From SIG588 sp964515215 (GTDB lineage Bacteria; Bacillota; Clostridia; Oscillospirales; Acutalibacteraceae): 5,849 nucleotides of DNA. This document shows, in pieces, positions 1 to 5,696 of the stretch. A program made the position numbers and the translations under genes. The stretch spans positions 1 through 5,849 of the forward strand of contig CAZESL010000119.1 in assembly GCA_964515215.1 (NCBI GenBank), given 5' to 3'. The notes under the pieces were generated by a model. That model did no database searches. It had not been told where the DNA came from and worked only from the letters and a program-made list of their open reading frames with translations. Positions within the stretch are counted from its first letter, which is position 1, and every line of letters begins with the position of its first letter.

Positions 1-338
1 CCCACACCATTTGGGAGATGTGCACCGAGTGCATCGTGGTGTTCCCCGACGGTATCGGTGTGCTGCCGTGGATGGTCTGCGGTAACAACGAGATCGGCGA
101 AGCCACCGCGAAGAAGATGGAAGAGTACCGTCTGGTGGTCTGGGGCTTGCACGGCATCTACGGCGCGGGCCGCGACATGGATGAGACCTTCGGTCTGATC
201 GAAACGGTGGAAAAGGCGGCACAGTTGTATATGCTGACGGCGCATATGCCGCACGTCAACACCATTCTGGATCCCGAACTGAAGGCGGTTGCCGATGCGT
301 TCGGTCTTGACTATCGCAAGGATTTCCTCAATCTGTAA
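1..338 (+). CDS. rhaD: L-rhamnulose-1-phosphate aldolase, C-terminal part (5' end outside window)
   Basis: Class II zinc aldolase that splits L-rhamnulose 1-phosphate into dihydroxyacetone phosphate and L-lactaldehyde, the last step of cytoplasmic rhamnose breakdown. The first complete codon is at 3 and the reading frame enters from outside (HTIWEMCTEC...), so the ATG at 18 is internal. About 111 residues remain, roughly 40% of the usual ~270. They align by eye with the end of E. coli RhaD: CTECIVVFPDGIG, LPWMV, GLHGIYGAG and DETFGLIETVEKAAQ all have close counterparts. The His of LHGIYG (codon 150-152) matches the third zinc ligand of the family (His212 in E. coli); the other two ligands and the catalytic Glu lie upstream of the window. 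The stop is TAA at 336-338. No terminator hairpin is visible before the next promoter, which starts 13 bases later, so read-through into the regulator gene is possible. The other rha genes would be expected to the left. Confidence 0.93.
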   Translation, partial: HTIWEMCTECIVVFPDGIGVLPWMVCGNNEIGEATAKKMEEYRLVVWGLHGIYGAGRDMDETFGLIETVEKAAQLYMLTAHMPHVNTILDPELKAVADAFGLDYRKDFLNL

Positions 339-351
339 AACCTAAATACTC

Positions 352-380
352 TTTACAAAACAGACGCCATCTGGTATACT
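352..380 (+). promoter_or_regulatory. Sigma-A-type promoter of the MocR-family gene
   Basis: TTTACA (352-357) and TATACT (375-380) are separated by exactly 17 bases, close to the consensus TTGACA-17-TATAAT. Transcription would begin near 387, leaving a leader of about 29 bases before the ATG at 416. The -10 box overlaps the left arm of a perfect inverted repeat, which suggests repression by a bound protein. Read from sequence; not tested. Confidence 0.75.
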
Positions 381-422
381 GACTTTGAAGGAATTTCGAA
401 AGTTGGTAATACCAGATGGCGT
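364..422. promoter_or_regulatory. Perfect 14-bp inverted repeat, probable autoregulatory operator
   Basis: ACGCCATCTGGTAT (364-377) is repeated as its exact reverse complement ATACCAGATGGCGT (409-422), with 31 bases between the arms. The left arm overlaps the promoter spacer and the -10 box; the right arm contains the start codon of the regulator (ATG 416-418). Within the right side, TGGTA-A-TACCA (404-414) is itself an 11-bp palindrome. GntR-family proteins bind short dyads, and MocR members often use widely spaced or repeated sites, so binding by the adjacent regulator is the simplest reading. That binding is inferred; the repeat itself is seen directly. Confidence 0.7.
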
Positions 423-1492
423 ATCGTTTGGAGGAAAACGCAAAAAAGAGTGCGTATATGCAGCTGTACGAACAACTCCGACGGGATATTACCGCCGGGG
501 TGTATCCCTACGGCAAGAAGATGCCCTCGAAGCGCCTGCTTTCGGAGGAGGCGGGGGTCAGTGTGGTGACGGCACAGCACGCGTACGCTCTGCTCACGGA
601 AGAGGGGTATATCGAAGCGCGGGAGCGAAGCGGGTATTTTGTCATTTACCGTGCGGATGATTTTTTGCCGATGCACGCGGCGGCGGTGACCCCGACGGTC
701 ACGCCGACGGTGCACAAGGCAACGGCGTTTCCCTTTTCGGTGCTCGCACGCACCATGCGGCGGGTGCTGACCGAGCAGGGGGAGGCGATCCTGCAAAAAT
801 CCCCCAACCACGGGTGCGTGCAGTTGCGAGCGGCGGTGGCGGAGTATCTCGTGCGGCGGCACGGTATGGCGGTCGGTGCCCATCAGGTCATTATCGGCTC
901 GGGTGCGGAGTACCTTTACAGTCTGCTGTCGCAGATATTCCGCGGGTGTACGTTCGCGCTGGAAGATCCGTCCTACGACAAGATCCGACGCGTGTACGAG
1001 GCGAGCGGCATCGTCTGCGAGCCGCTTCGTATGGAGGCGGACGGCATCGCCTCCGCCGCACTGGCGGATACGGCGGCACGGGTGCTTCACGTGACCCCGT
1101 TTAACAGTTACCCCAGCGGGGTGACGGCCAATGCCTCCAAGCGGGCAGAATACCTGCGGTGGGCGACCCGCCGCGATGGCTATATTGTGGAGGATAATTA
1201 CGATTCGGAACTCACCGTGTCCACGAAAAACGAAGACCCGCTGTTTTCGCTGTGCGCCGACGAGCGGGTGATCTACCTGAACACCTTCTCCCGCACGGTG
1301 GCCCCGTCCATCCGCGTGGGGTACATGGTGTTGCCGCCCTCACTGCTCCCGCGGTTTGAAGAAACGGTGGGGTTCTACTCCTGCACCGTGCCGATGTTCG
1401 AGCAATACGTGTTGGCCGATCTGCTCACAAGCGGCGATTTTGAGCGCCACATTCACCGCGTACGCCGTGCCCGACGGCGGGAGAGGAAATAG
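416..1492 (+). CDS. GntR/MocR-family regulator with altered PLP site and short C-terminus
   Basis: Predicted transcription factor of 358 aa. Residues ~8-78 form a GntR winged helix (QLYEQLRRDI, MPSKRLLSEEAGVS, GYIEARERSGYFV). A linker of ~35 residues leads into a fold-type-I aminotransferase-like domain: GSGAEYL ~161-167, EDPSY, TPFNSYPSG 227-235, EDNYDSE 259-265 and NTFSRTVAPSIRVGYM ~289-304. In MocR proteins the last motif is normally SKT, with Lys forming the Schiff base to pyridoxal phosphate; here it is Arg293 (CGC, 1292-1294). The Asp and Tyr of EDxYD are kept. The protein stops after HIHRVRRARRRERK, where typical MocR members (450-500 aa) continue ~100 residues through the small domain that helps bind ligand. 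The frame is otherwise open and well conserved, so it may belong to a short clade rather than being a dead gene. The start at 416 is chosen because it keeps the conserved first helix; no good Shine-Dalgarno precedes it, and ATG 458 is the alternative. It may control itself and pdxK, by analogy with PdxR. It is convergent with the ABC operon. Confidence 0.85.
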   Translation: MAYRLEENAKKSAYMQLYEQLRRDITAGVYPYGKKMPSKRLLSEEAGVSVVTAQHAYALLTEEGYIEARERSGYFVIYRADDFLPMHAAAVTPTVTPTVHKATAFPFSVLARTMRRVLTEQGEAILQKSPNHGCVQLRAAVAEYLVRRHGMAVGAHQVIIGSGAEYLYSLLSQIFRGCTFALEDPSYDKIRRVYEASGIVCEPLRMEADGIASAALADTAARVLHVTPFNSYPSGVTANASKRAEYLRWATRRDGYIVEDNYDSELTVSTKNEDPLFSLCADERVIYLNTFSRTVAPSIRVGYMVLPPSLLPRFEETVGFYSCTVPMFEQYVLADLLTSGDFERHIHRVRRARRRERK

Positions 1493-1510
1493 CAGAGCGC
1501 TGTCAAACGT

Positions 1511-1635
1511 GCCTCCCCTGTGTAAGGGGAGGTGGATTTTGCCAAAGGCAAAAGACGGAGGGGTCGTTTGAAAACGAATGTATAAGACAATCCCTCAGTC
1601 GGCTACGCCGCCAGCTCCCTTTACACAAGGGAGCC
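1511..1635 (+). repeat. MITE-like structured repeat, copy A
   Basis: A 125-bp element beginning 18 bases after the regulator stop codon. In order: a terminal hairpin CCTCCCCT (1512-1519)/AGGGGAGG (1525-1532) with loop GTGTA; a variable hairpin TTTTGCC (1537-1543)/GGCAAAA (1547-1553); GACGGAGGGG (1554-1563), which can pair with TCCCTCAGTC (1591-1600); the core CAGTCGGCTACGCCG; and a right terminal hairpin GCTCCCTT (1614-1621)/AAGGGAGC (1627-1634) with loop TACAC. The left and right ends are inverted copies of each other (about 19 of 23 bases). The same design recurs at 5697 in the same orientation. No protein is encoded and no clear target-site duplication is visible. From memory, similar repeats are abundant in gut Clostridia; I cannot name the family. 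Confidence 0.8.
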
Positions 1636-1674
1636 AAGGGGCACAGCCGCTTTCGAGGTGAAGTGAACATCCAC

Positions 1675-1721
1675 CAAAAACAGAGAGAATGCACATTCGT
1701 TGTGCATTCTCTCTGTTTTTG
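1675..1721. terminator. Strong bidirectional intrinsic terminator
   Basis: A perfect 21-bp stem (1675-1695 pairing with 1701-1721) closes a 5-base loop TTCGT. The stem ends in AAAAA on one side and TTTTT on the other, so each strand gives a hairpin ending in a U-run. It lies between the convergent regulator (+) and ABC operon (-) and would end both. The ABC ATPase stop codon is about 33 bases away. The rest of the 1636-1753 interval holds nothing else I recognise. Confidence 0.88.
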
Positions 1722-1753
1722 TTCCTGTTTTGCATCTGCCGTAATGCGTGGTC

Positions 1754-2419
1754 TTACACCACGCGGCCGTCGGAAATGCGGATGATGCGGTCGCACCGTG
1801 CGGCAAGATCGTTGTCGTGCGTCACCATGATGATGGTCTTCCCGCGATCGCGCAAGGATTGAAACAGCGAGAAGATGTCGGCGGCGGTCTCGCTGTCCAG
1901 ATTGCCCGTCGGCTCATCCGCCAAGATCAGCGCAGGGTCGTTCAGCAAGGCGCGGGCGATCGCCACGCGTTGCCGCTCGCCGCCCGAAAGGTGGCGGGCT
2001 TTTTTGTGCTTTAAGTGTGCGATGCCGACCTGCTCGAGCAGCGGTGTGACTGCGGCGCGGGCAACACGCAAGGGGCGGTCGTTGAAGTACGCGGGCAACA
2101 GCACGTTGTCCGCCACGCTCAGATCGTTGATCAGTGCGAATTCCTGCAACACGAAGCCCATATAGCGGTTGCGCAGTGCCGCCAGTTCGCCGTCGCGGCA
2201 GTGGGTGACGTCGGTACCGTTCAGCAGATACGTGCCCTCGGTGGGCGGTTCCATCGCACCCAAAATGTGCAAGAGCGTGGATTTGCCCGCACCCGAACGC
2301 CCGACGATGGCGGTAATCTCGCCTTCGCCGATGGAAAGCGTAACGTCGGTCAGTGCGTCGCAAAACGTGGTCTTGTCGATGGTGTAGCGTTTGCCGACAC
2401 CCGTAAGCTCAATAAACAT
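1754..2419 (-). CDS. ABC transporter ATP-binding protein, MacB/LolD/SalX type
   Basis: Nucleotide-binding subunit of 221 aa that would power the two permeases encoded just upstream in the same operon, at the inner face of the membrane. All ATPase motifs are intact: Walker A GRSGAGKS (40-47), Q-loop Gln92 in FVLQE, signature LSGGERQ (144-150), Walker B LILADEP (164-170) with catalytic Glu169, D-loop NLDS (173-176) and switch His201 in MVTHD. The ADEPTGNLD stretch and the length are typical of the type VII (MacB/LolD/FtsE/BceA) ATPases. It starts 13 bases after the preceding permease stop, with AAAGGGTGA as the ribosome site ahead of ATG 2419-2417. It ends with TAA at 1756-1754, followed by the strong terminator. 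Substrate unknown: antimicrobial peptide, lipoprotein, lipid or mechanotransmission roles all occur in the family. Confidence 0.93.
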   Translation of the reverse strand: MFIELTGVGKRYTIDKTTFCDALTDVTLSIGEGEITAIVGRSGAGKSTLLHILGAMEPPTEGTYLLNGTDVTHCRDGELAALRNRYMGFVLQEFALINDLSVADNVLLPAYFNDRPLRVARAAVTPLLEQVGIAHLKHKKARHLSGGERQRVAIARALLNDPALILADEPTGNLDSETAADIFSLFQSLRDRGKTIIMVTHDNDLAARCDRIIRISDGRVV

Positions 2420-2432
2420 ATCGTCACCCTTT

Positions 2433-3578
2433 CTATCGATTTTCGGTAAACAACTGCATGGGACTGCGGCGGAAGAAACAGACGATCACCGCAGAAATGC
2501 AAAGCATAGAGACCGCCGCGATGCCGATTACACACCACCGTGCCACCGAAATGGCTACACCGTGCTGCAAAAACGACCACAGCACTCCGAGCGGGACGCC
2601 GACCGCTACCGTGAGGCCGTACAGCGTGACGGTGGTGGCGGTGAGCATACGCCGCGACTGTCCCAACAAATACATTATCGCGTAATCCCGCCTCGTGCGC
2701 CCGAAATGGATGACGGCGGTGCTGATGGTAATGAGTATCGCCATCAGTAGGAGATACGGGACGACTTCTCCACCGACAAAGATACTGCGTATCGCTTCAT
2801 CGGTGTACGCGTTCGTCAGTTGCTCCGTACTCATAACGGTGCCGTATTTTTGAAGACGCGTTTGCATTTCCTCTGCGGGCACGTCGGTTTGAAACCACAT
2901 AGTGGCGGTAGAGTAGGAAATGGGAGCGGTCATCACCACGAAATTCCCGTTATACATCAGATCAACAAAACTGTCGAGCGCCAACGGGTCACGGGTGAGG
3001 TTACCGGTCATTGGACGTTCGTCTTCGTCCAGTATCCCCACCACTTGATACGAAAGGGTGATCTCACGCCATCCGTCGGGGGTGCTCTCGTCTTTTACGT
3101 ACGTCGGATGCAAAAAGGCGGAGCCGAGCGGATACGCCGTAGCCAACCCACTGCTCACCACGCAGGCGAGGGCGTTTTCGTCGGCATCGGCGGGGGTGAG
3201 CCACCGCCCGCTTTGCAGTGCGGGAACGATACCCAACAGCCCGGGATCGTATTCACAAAAGGCGATGTCACCTTCATACTCTTGTATAAACGAACTGATA
3301 AGCGGGCGTTCCCCGCACGCATCGTACAATTCCTGCCACAGTTCTTCGCTATAGATCATACCGTACCGCGAGTTCAACACCAAGGCAACGTAGGGCTTTT
3401 CGGTGCGGTCAAAATACCGATCGACGTAATCGTAATGCTCCAGCGACAGACCGACGGTCAGATCCACGGCGTAGGAGATGAGGGTGAGCAAAAACAGCAG
3501 TGCCAAAAAGAGCGGCCATTGCCGTTTGACGGTGTGACGTGCGTTCAGGCGCAGGCATTTGAAAAAACGTCTCATCAT
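2433..3578 (-). CDS. ABC transporter permease, FtsX/MacB-like (second permease)
   Basis: Membrane subunit of 381 aa with the four-helix layout of FtsX/MacB permeases. One N-terminal helix (~21-41, after a basic RRFFKCLRLNARHTVKRQ segment) is followed by a large extracytoplasmic domain of about 225 residues and three C-terminal helices (~272-291, ~314-335, ~347-368). The loop after helix 2 (FGRTRRDYAIMYLLGQSRR) is the cytoplasmic coupling segment typical of the FtsX domain. The external domain has no motif I can assign. The start at 3578 gives an ATGA overlap with the stop of the upstream permease gene, and GGGGG lies 3 bases before it. ATG 3575 is equally possible and has better spacing. A longer open frame to 3920 is rejected because it only overlaps the upstream gene in another frame. 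It probably forms a heterodimer with the product of 3575-4678; translational coupling of the two is likely. Confidence 0.88.
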   Translation of the reverse strand: MMRRFFKCLRLNARHTVKRQWPLFLALLFLLTLISYAVDLTVGLSLEHYDYVDRYFDRTEKPYVALVLNSRYGMIYSEELWQELYDACGERPLISSFIQEYEGDIAFCEYDPGLLGIVPALQSGRWLTPADADENALACVVSSGLATAYPLGSAFLHPTYVKDESTPDGWREITLSYQVVGILDEDERPMTGNLTRDPLALDSFVDLMYNGNFVVMTAPISYSTATMWFQTDVPAEEMQTRLQKYGTVMSTEQLTNAYTDEAIRSIFVGGEVVPYLLLMAILITISTAVIHFGRTRRDYAIMYLLGQSRRMLTATTVTLYGLTVAVGVPLGVLWSFLQHGVAISVARWCVIGIAAVSMLCISAVIVCFFRRSPMQLFTENR

Positions 3579-4678
3579 CTTCCCCCTTTCTCGACGTCGG
3601 ACAGCACGCGGCAGGTGACCCGCCGTGCGGCGGCGGCACCGATGGCGGCACCGACTAAGAGCAGTGCGCCGATCAAGGGAAGCGCGTCTTTGCACAGCAA
3701 CAGGGCGCTGCGGGGTGCGTTTTCCACCGTCGCCCACCACAGGGCGTAACCGCCAAGGGTGATCGCAAAGGTCAGAAAGGTGTTGAATACCGCTTCCCCC
3801 GTCAACAGCCAAAACAGCGTGCGCCGCCGACACCCCAGCAAGCGGGTGACCGCCAGTCGACGGGCCCGCAGATCGATCCAATGGCGGTACAAAAGGAACC
3901 ATGCGAGCAGTGCGATACACACCACGCCGAAAAACTGCGGGTCGGAGTACAGACCACCTGCTGCGTTCACGCCGAGTGAACGGTCAAACGTGACGGAAAA
4001 ACGCGCTTGCGGCAAGATTTCCGCCAACGCACGGTTCAACCGTTCCACCGCCCCACGGGTCGCGAAGGGGGAGATACCGTAGATCAAGCTGCTCGGCGAT
4101 TGCTCTAAGGCGGCAAAATCCTCCTCGCTGATCAAGATATCAAACAGGTCGTCCCCCCAGATGTTGACAAAGTAGGTAAAGGATCGCCCGTCGGCCATGA
4201 AGGTGTCGCCGCGCTTCAAAGGCAAGGTGCCTTCAAAGGCGTATTTGGTATTGACGTACGCACAGCCGGGGAGCGGCTCGCCATACTCGCTGTCGCACAA
4301 CAGATCGCGATTCTCTTTTTGCCATGCGTACAGACTCATATTGGTCGGTACCACGGTAGACACACTGCTGATCACGCCCAACGTCGGTTGCTCCAGCGGC
4401 TTTTTCAGTATGTAGTAATCGACGGCACGGCTTTCCTCCAACAGCGTGCACACCGCTTCCCACCGGGCGGCATCGGGTGTGCCGAGCCGTTCGATCGCCG
4501 TGTGGCGGTAGATAAGATTGTAATAGATGGAGTTGCGTGCTTCGACGAACGGCGCCATATACGTGTACAGCAAGAATAAAAAGCAACTGAACACGGTCAC
4601 GGTGGTGAGCCACCACAGACCGCGTGCGGAGCGGTATCCCGCCCGCCACAGTTTGAACAGTAAAAGCACGGATTTCAT
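3575..4678 (-). CDS. ABC transporter permease, FtsX/MacB-like (first permease)
   Basis: Membrane subunit of 367 aa and the first gene of the operon. Helix 1 is at ~21-41 (WWLTTVTVFSCFLFLLYTYM), then an extracytoplasmic domain of about 205 residues, then helices ~249-265, ~293-316 and ~331-352. The segment DLRARRLAVTRLLGCRRRT after helix 2 matches the cytoplasmic loop of FtsX-domain permeases. The C-terminus is short and ends in TGA overlapping the next start. ATG 4678-4676 is chosen because GGAGG lies 7 bases upstream; an open extension to 4705 lacks such a site. The two permeases share layout but little obvious sequence, which suggests an asymmetric pair. No sensor kinase or response regulator, which often accompany peptide-exporting members of this family, is present in the window, so the function is left open. 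Confidence 0.87.
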   Translation of the reverse strand: MKSVLLLFKLWRAGYRSARGLWWLTTVTVFSCFLFLLYTYMAPFVEARNSIYYNLIYRHTAIERLGTPDAARWEAVCTLLEESRAVDYYILKKPLEQPTLGVISSVSTVVPTNMSLYAWQKENRDLLCDSEYGEPLPGCAYVNTKYAFEGTLPLKRGDTFMADGRSFTYFVNIWGDDLFDILISEEDFAALEQSPSSLIYGISPFATRGAVERLNRALAEILPQARFSVTFDRSLGVNAAGGLYSDPQFFGVVCIALLAWFLLYRHWIDLRARRLAVTRLLGCRRRTLFWLLTGEAVFNTFLTFAITLGGYALWWATVENAPRSALLLCKDALPLIGALLLVGAAIGAAAARRVTCRVLSDVEKGGR

Positions 4679-4725
4679 AAGCACACCTCCCGCAGCCGCA
4701 AACATCGTTTAGTAACTCCAATAGG

Positions 4726-4755
4726 ATAGTAGCATAGGCTGCAAGATCTTGTCAA
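4726..4755 (-). promoter_or_regulatory. Promoter of the ABC transporter operon
   Basis: On the minus strand a perfect -35 TTGACA (4755-4750) is followed after 18 bases by TACTAT (4731-4726), a 4-of-6 match to TATAAT. The start point would be near 4719, giving a leader of about 40 bases ending in GGAGG before ATG 4678. The -35 box sits in two overlapping palindromes, CAAGATCTTG (4742-4751) and TCTTGTCAAGA (4747-4757), which may be a binding site for an unknown regulator. Confidence 0.6.
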
Positions 4756-4767
4756 GAAGTTCCCAAA

Positions 4768-4813
4768 CTGGTCATATAAAAATATATTATTCTGGGCATT
4801 TACTTATTACCAA
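4768..4813. promoter_or_regulatory. Candidate MocR operator half-sites upstream of pdxK
   Basis: CTGGT (4768-4772) and TATTACCAA (4805-4813) lie in inverted orientation. The second is the exact reverse complement of TTGGTAATA (403-411) upstream of the regulator gene. The distance between the CTGGT and ACCA starts is 41 bases here and 40 bases (371 to 411) at the regulator. The right half-site falls in the spacer of the proposed pdxK promoter. The similarity is short and could be chance in AT-rich DNA. Confidence 0.4.
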
Positions 4814-4827
4814 AATAGGTGTATAGT
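4799..4827 (+). promoter_or_regulatory. Likely promoter of the pyridoxal kinase gene
   Basis: TTTACT (4799-4804) and TATAGT (4822-4827) are 17 bases apart, the same geometry as the regulator promoter. Transcription would begin near 4834, leaving only about 16 bases before ATG 4850, with the ribosome site AAAGGA (4835-4840) almost at the transcript end. A second possible promoter is TTCCCA (4760-4765) with TATATT (4783-4788), also 17 apart, which would give a longer leader. Confidence 0.55.
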
Positions 4828-4849
4828 GGCGTACAAAGGATGTGAGCGT

Positions 4850-5680
4850 ATGGAGTACAAGAGAGTATTAACGGTGCAGGACATCTCCTGCGTGGGGCAG
4901 TGTTCGCTGACGGTAGCGTTGCCCATTATTTCAGCGTGCGGGGTGGAGACGGCCGTGTTGCCGTCGGCGGTGCTGTCCACCCACACGGCGGGGTTCAGCG
5001 GTTTTACCTTCCGCGATCTGACGGAGGATATGCCCGCCATTGCCGCGCATTGGCAAAAGGAGCAGATCGCGTTTGACGCGATCTACACGGGCTATCTCGG
5101 CAGTACCGAGCAGATCGACTACGTGAAAGCGTTGTTCGATACCGTGCTGAAGACGGGCGGCGTGCGGGTGGTGGATCCCGCGATGGCGGATAACGGCAAG
5201 TTGTATCCGCTGTTTGACATGGCGTACGTCGAAGCGATGAAGGGCTTGTGCGGCGCGGCGGACGTGGTGGTGCCGAACCTCACCGAAGCCTGCTTCTTGA
5301 CCGATACCCCGTATAACGAGCAGTATGACCGCGCGTATATTGACGGGTTGGTGGAAAAACTGCACGCACTGGGCGCGAAAACGGTGGTGTTCACGGGGGT
5401 GTCGTTTGCCGCAGAGACGACGGGTGTGTTGGTGAGCGAAAACGGCGTTTCGCATTACTACGAGCATCCCAAGCGCCAAAACAGTTGCCACGGCACGGGG
5501 GATATCTACGCCTCGGCGTTCGTGGGGGCGTTGGTGCGCGGCAAAGCGGCGGTGGACGCCGCCCGCATTGCGGCGGATTACACGGTGGCGTGTATCGACA
5601 CCACGGCAAAACTTGACAATCATTGGTACGGCGCGGCGTTTGAGCCGGTGCTGGGTGAATTGATCGATATGTTGAAGTAA
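4850..5680 (+). CDS. pdxK: Pyridoxal/pyridoxamine kinase (vitamin B6 salvage)
   Basis: Cytoplasmic ribokinase-superfamily enzyme of 276 aa that uses ATP to phosphorylate the 5'-hydroxyl of pyridoxal, pyridoxamine or pyridoxine, feeding pyridoxal 5'-phosphate salvage. Family marks are intact: the N-terminal VQDISCVGQCSLTVALPIIS (9-28), PSAVLSTHT (38-46), TGYLGS (80-85), VDPAMADNGKLY (108-119), VPNLTEA (141-147) and the anion-hole/catalytic GTGD (215-218; Asp218 as base) followed by IYASAFVGAL. The length is normal for PdxK/PdxY. ATG 4850 is preferred because AAAGGA lies 9 bases upstream and the protein then begins MEYKRVLTVQD, like homologues. A GTG at 4826 is in frame but lies in the likely -10 box. 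ThiD-type hydroxymethylpyrimidine kinase is related, but the CSLTVALPIIS and THT motifs favour a B6 kinase; preference among the three vitamers cannot be read. It is divergent from the ABC operon and may be under the MocR-family protein encoded at 416-1492. Confidence 0.92.
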   Translation: MEYKRVLTVQDISCVGQCSLTVALPIISACGVETAVLPSAVLSTHTAGFSGFTFRDLTEDMPAIAAHWQKEQIAFDAIYTGYLGSTEQIDYVKALFDTVLKTGGVRVVDPAMADNGKLYPLFDMAYVEAMKGLCGAADVVVPNLTEACFLTDTPYNEQYDRAYIDGLVEKLHALGAKTVVFTGVSFAAETTGVLVSENGVSHYYEHPKRQNSCHGTGDIYASAFVGALVRGKAAVDAARIAADYTVACIDTTAKLDNHWYGAAFEPVLGELIDMLK

Positions 5681-5696
5681 ATAGGATTTACCGTAT

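Noticed and set aside
353..1090. Long minus-strand open frame (245 aa) opposite the regulator gene
   Set aside because: It is antisense to a clearly conserved gene, its translation is Arg/His-rich with no recognisable domain, and GC-rich codons explain the lack of stops.
1493..1571. Frameshifted continuation of the regulator's missing C-terminal domain
   Set aside because: I read all three frames after the stop; none resembles the MocR small domain, and they run straight into the repeat.
1503..1806. Minus-strand open frames of 97 and 61 aa across repeat copy A and the terminator
   Set aside because: The translations come from repeat and hairpin sequence and contain no domain; convergent terminators occupy the region.
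2820..3749. Long plus-strand open frame (309 aa) opposite the permease genes
   Set aside because: It is antisense to two permeases with clear membrane topology; its composition is typical of a shadow frame and no motif is visible.
3579..3920. N-terminal extension of the second permease
   Set aside because: It overlaps the first permease in another frame, has no ribosome site, and the extra sequence is not membrane-like; the ATGATGA overlap with a purine-rich site marks the real start.
4826..4849. GTG start adding 8 residues to pdxK
   Set aside because: The GTG lies within the proposed -10 box and lacks a good ribosome site, whereas ATG 4850 has AAAGGA 9 bases upstream and matches the family start.
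4679..4849. Riboswitch (for example for a B6 compound) in the divergent intergenic region
   Set aside because: The likely pdxK leader is only about 16 bases and the ABC leader about 40 bases, too short for a known riboswitch class, and no conserved fold is visible.
4931..5623. Minus-strand open frame (230 aa) opposite pdxK
   Set aside because: pdxK on the other strand has all family motifs; this frame is His/Arg-rich antisense.
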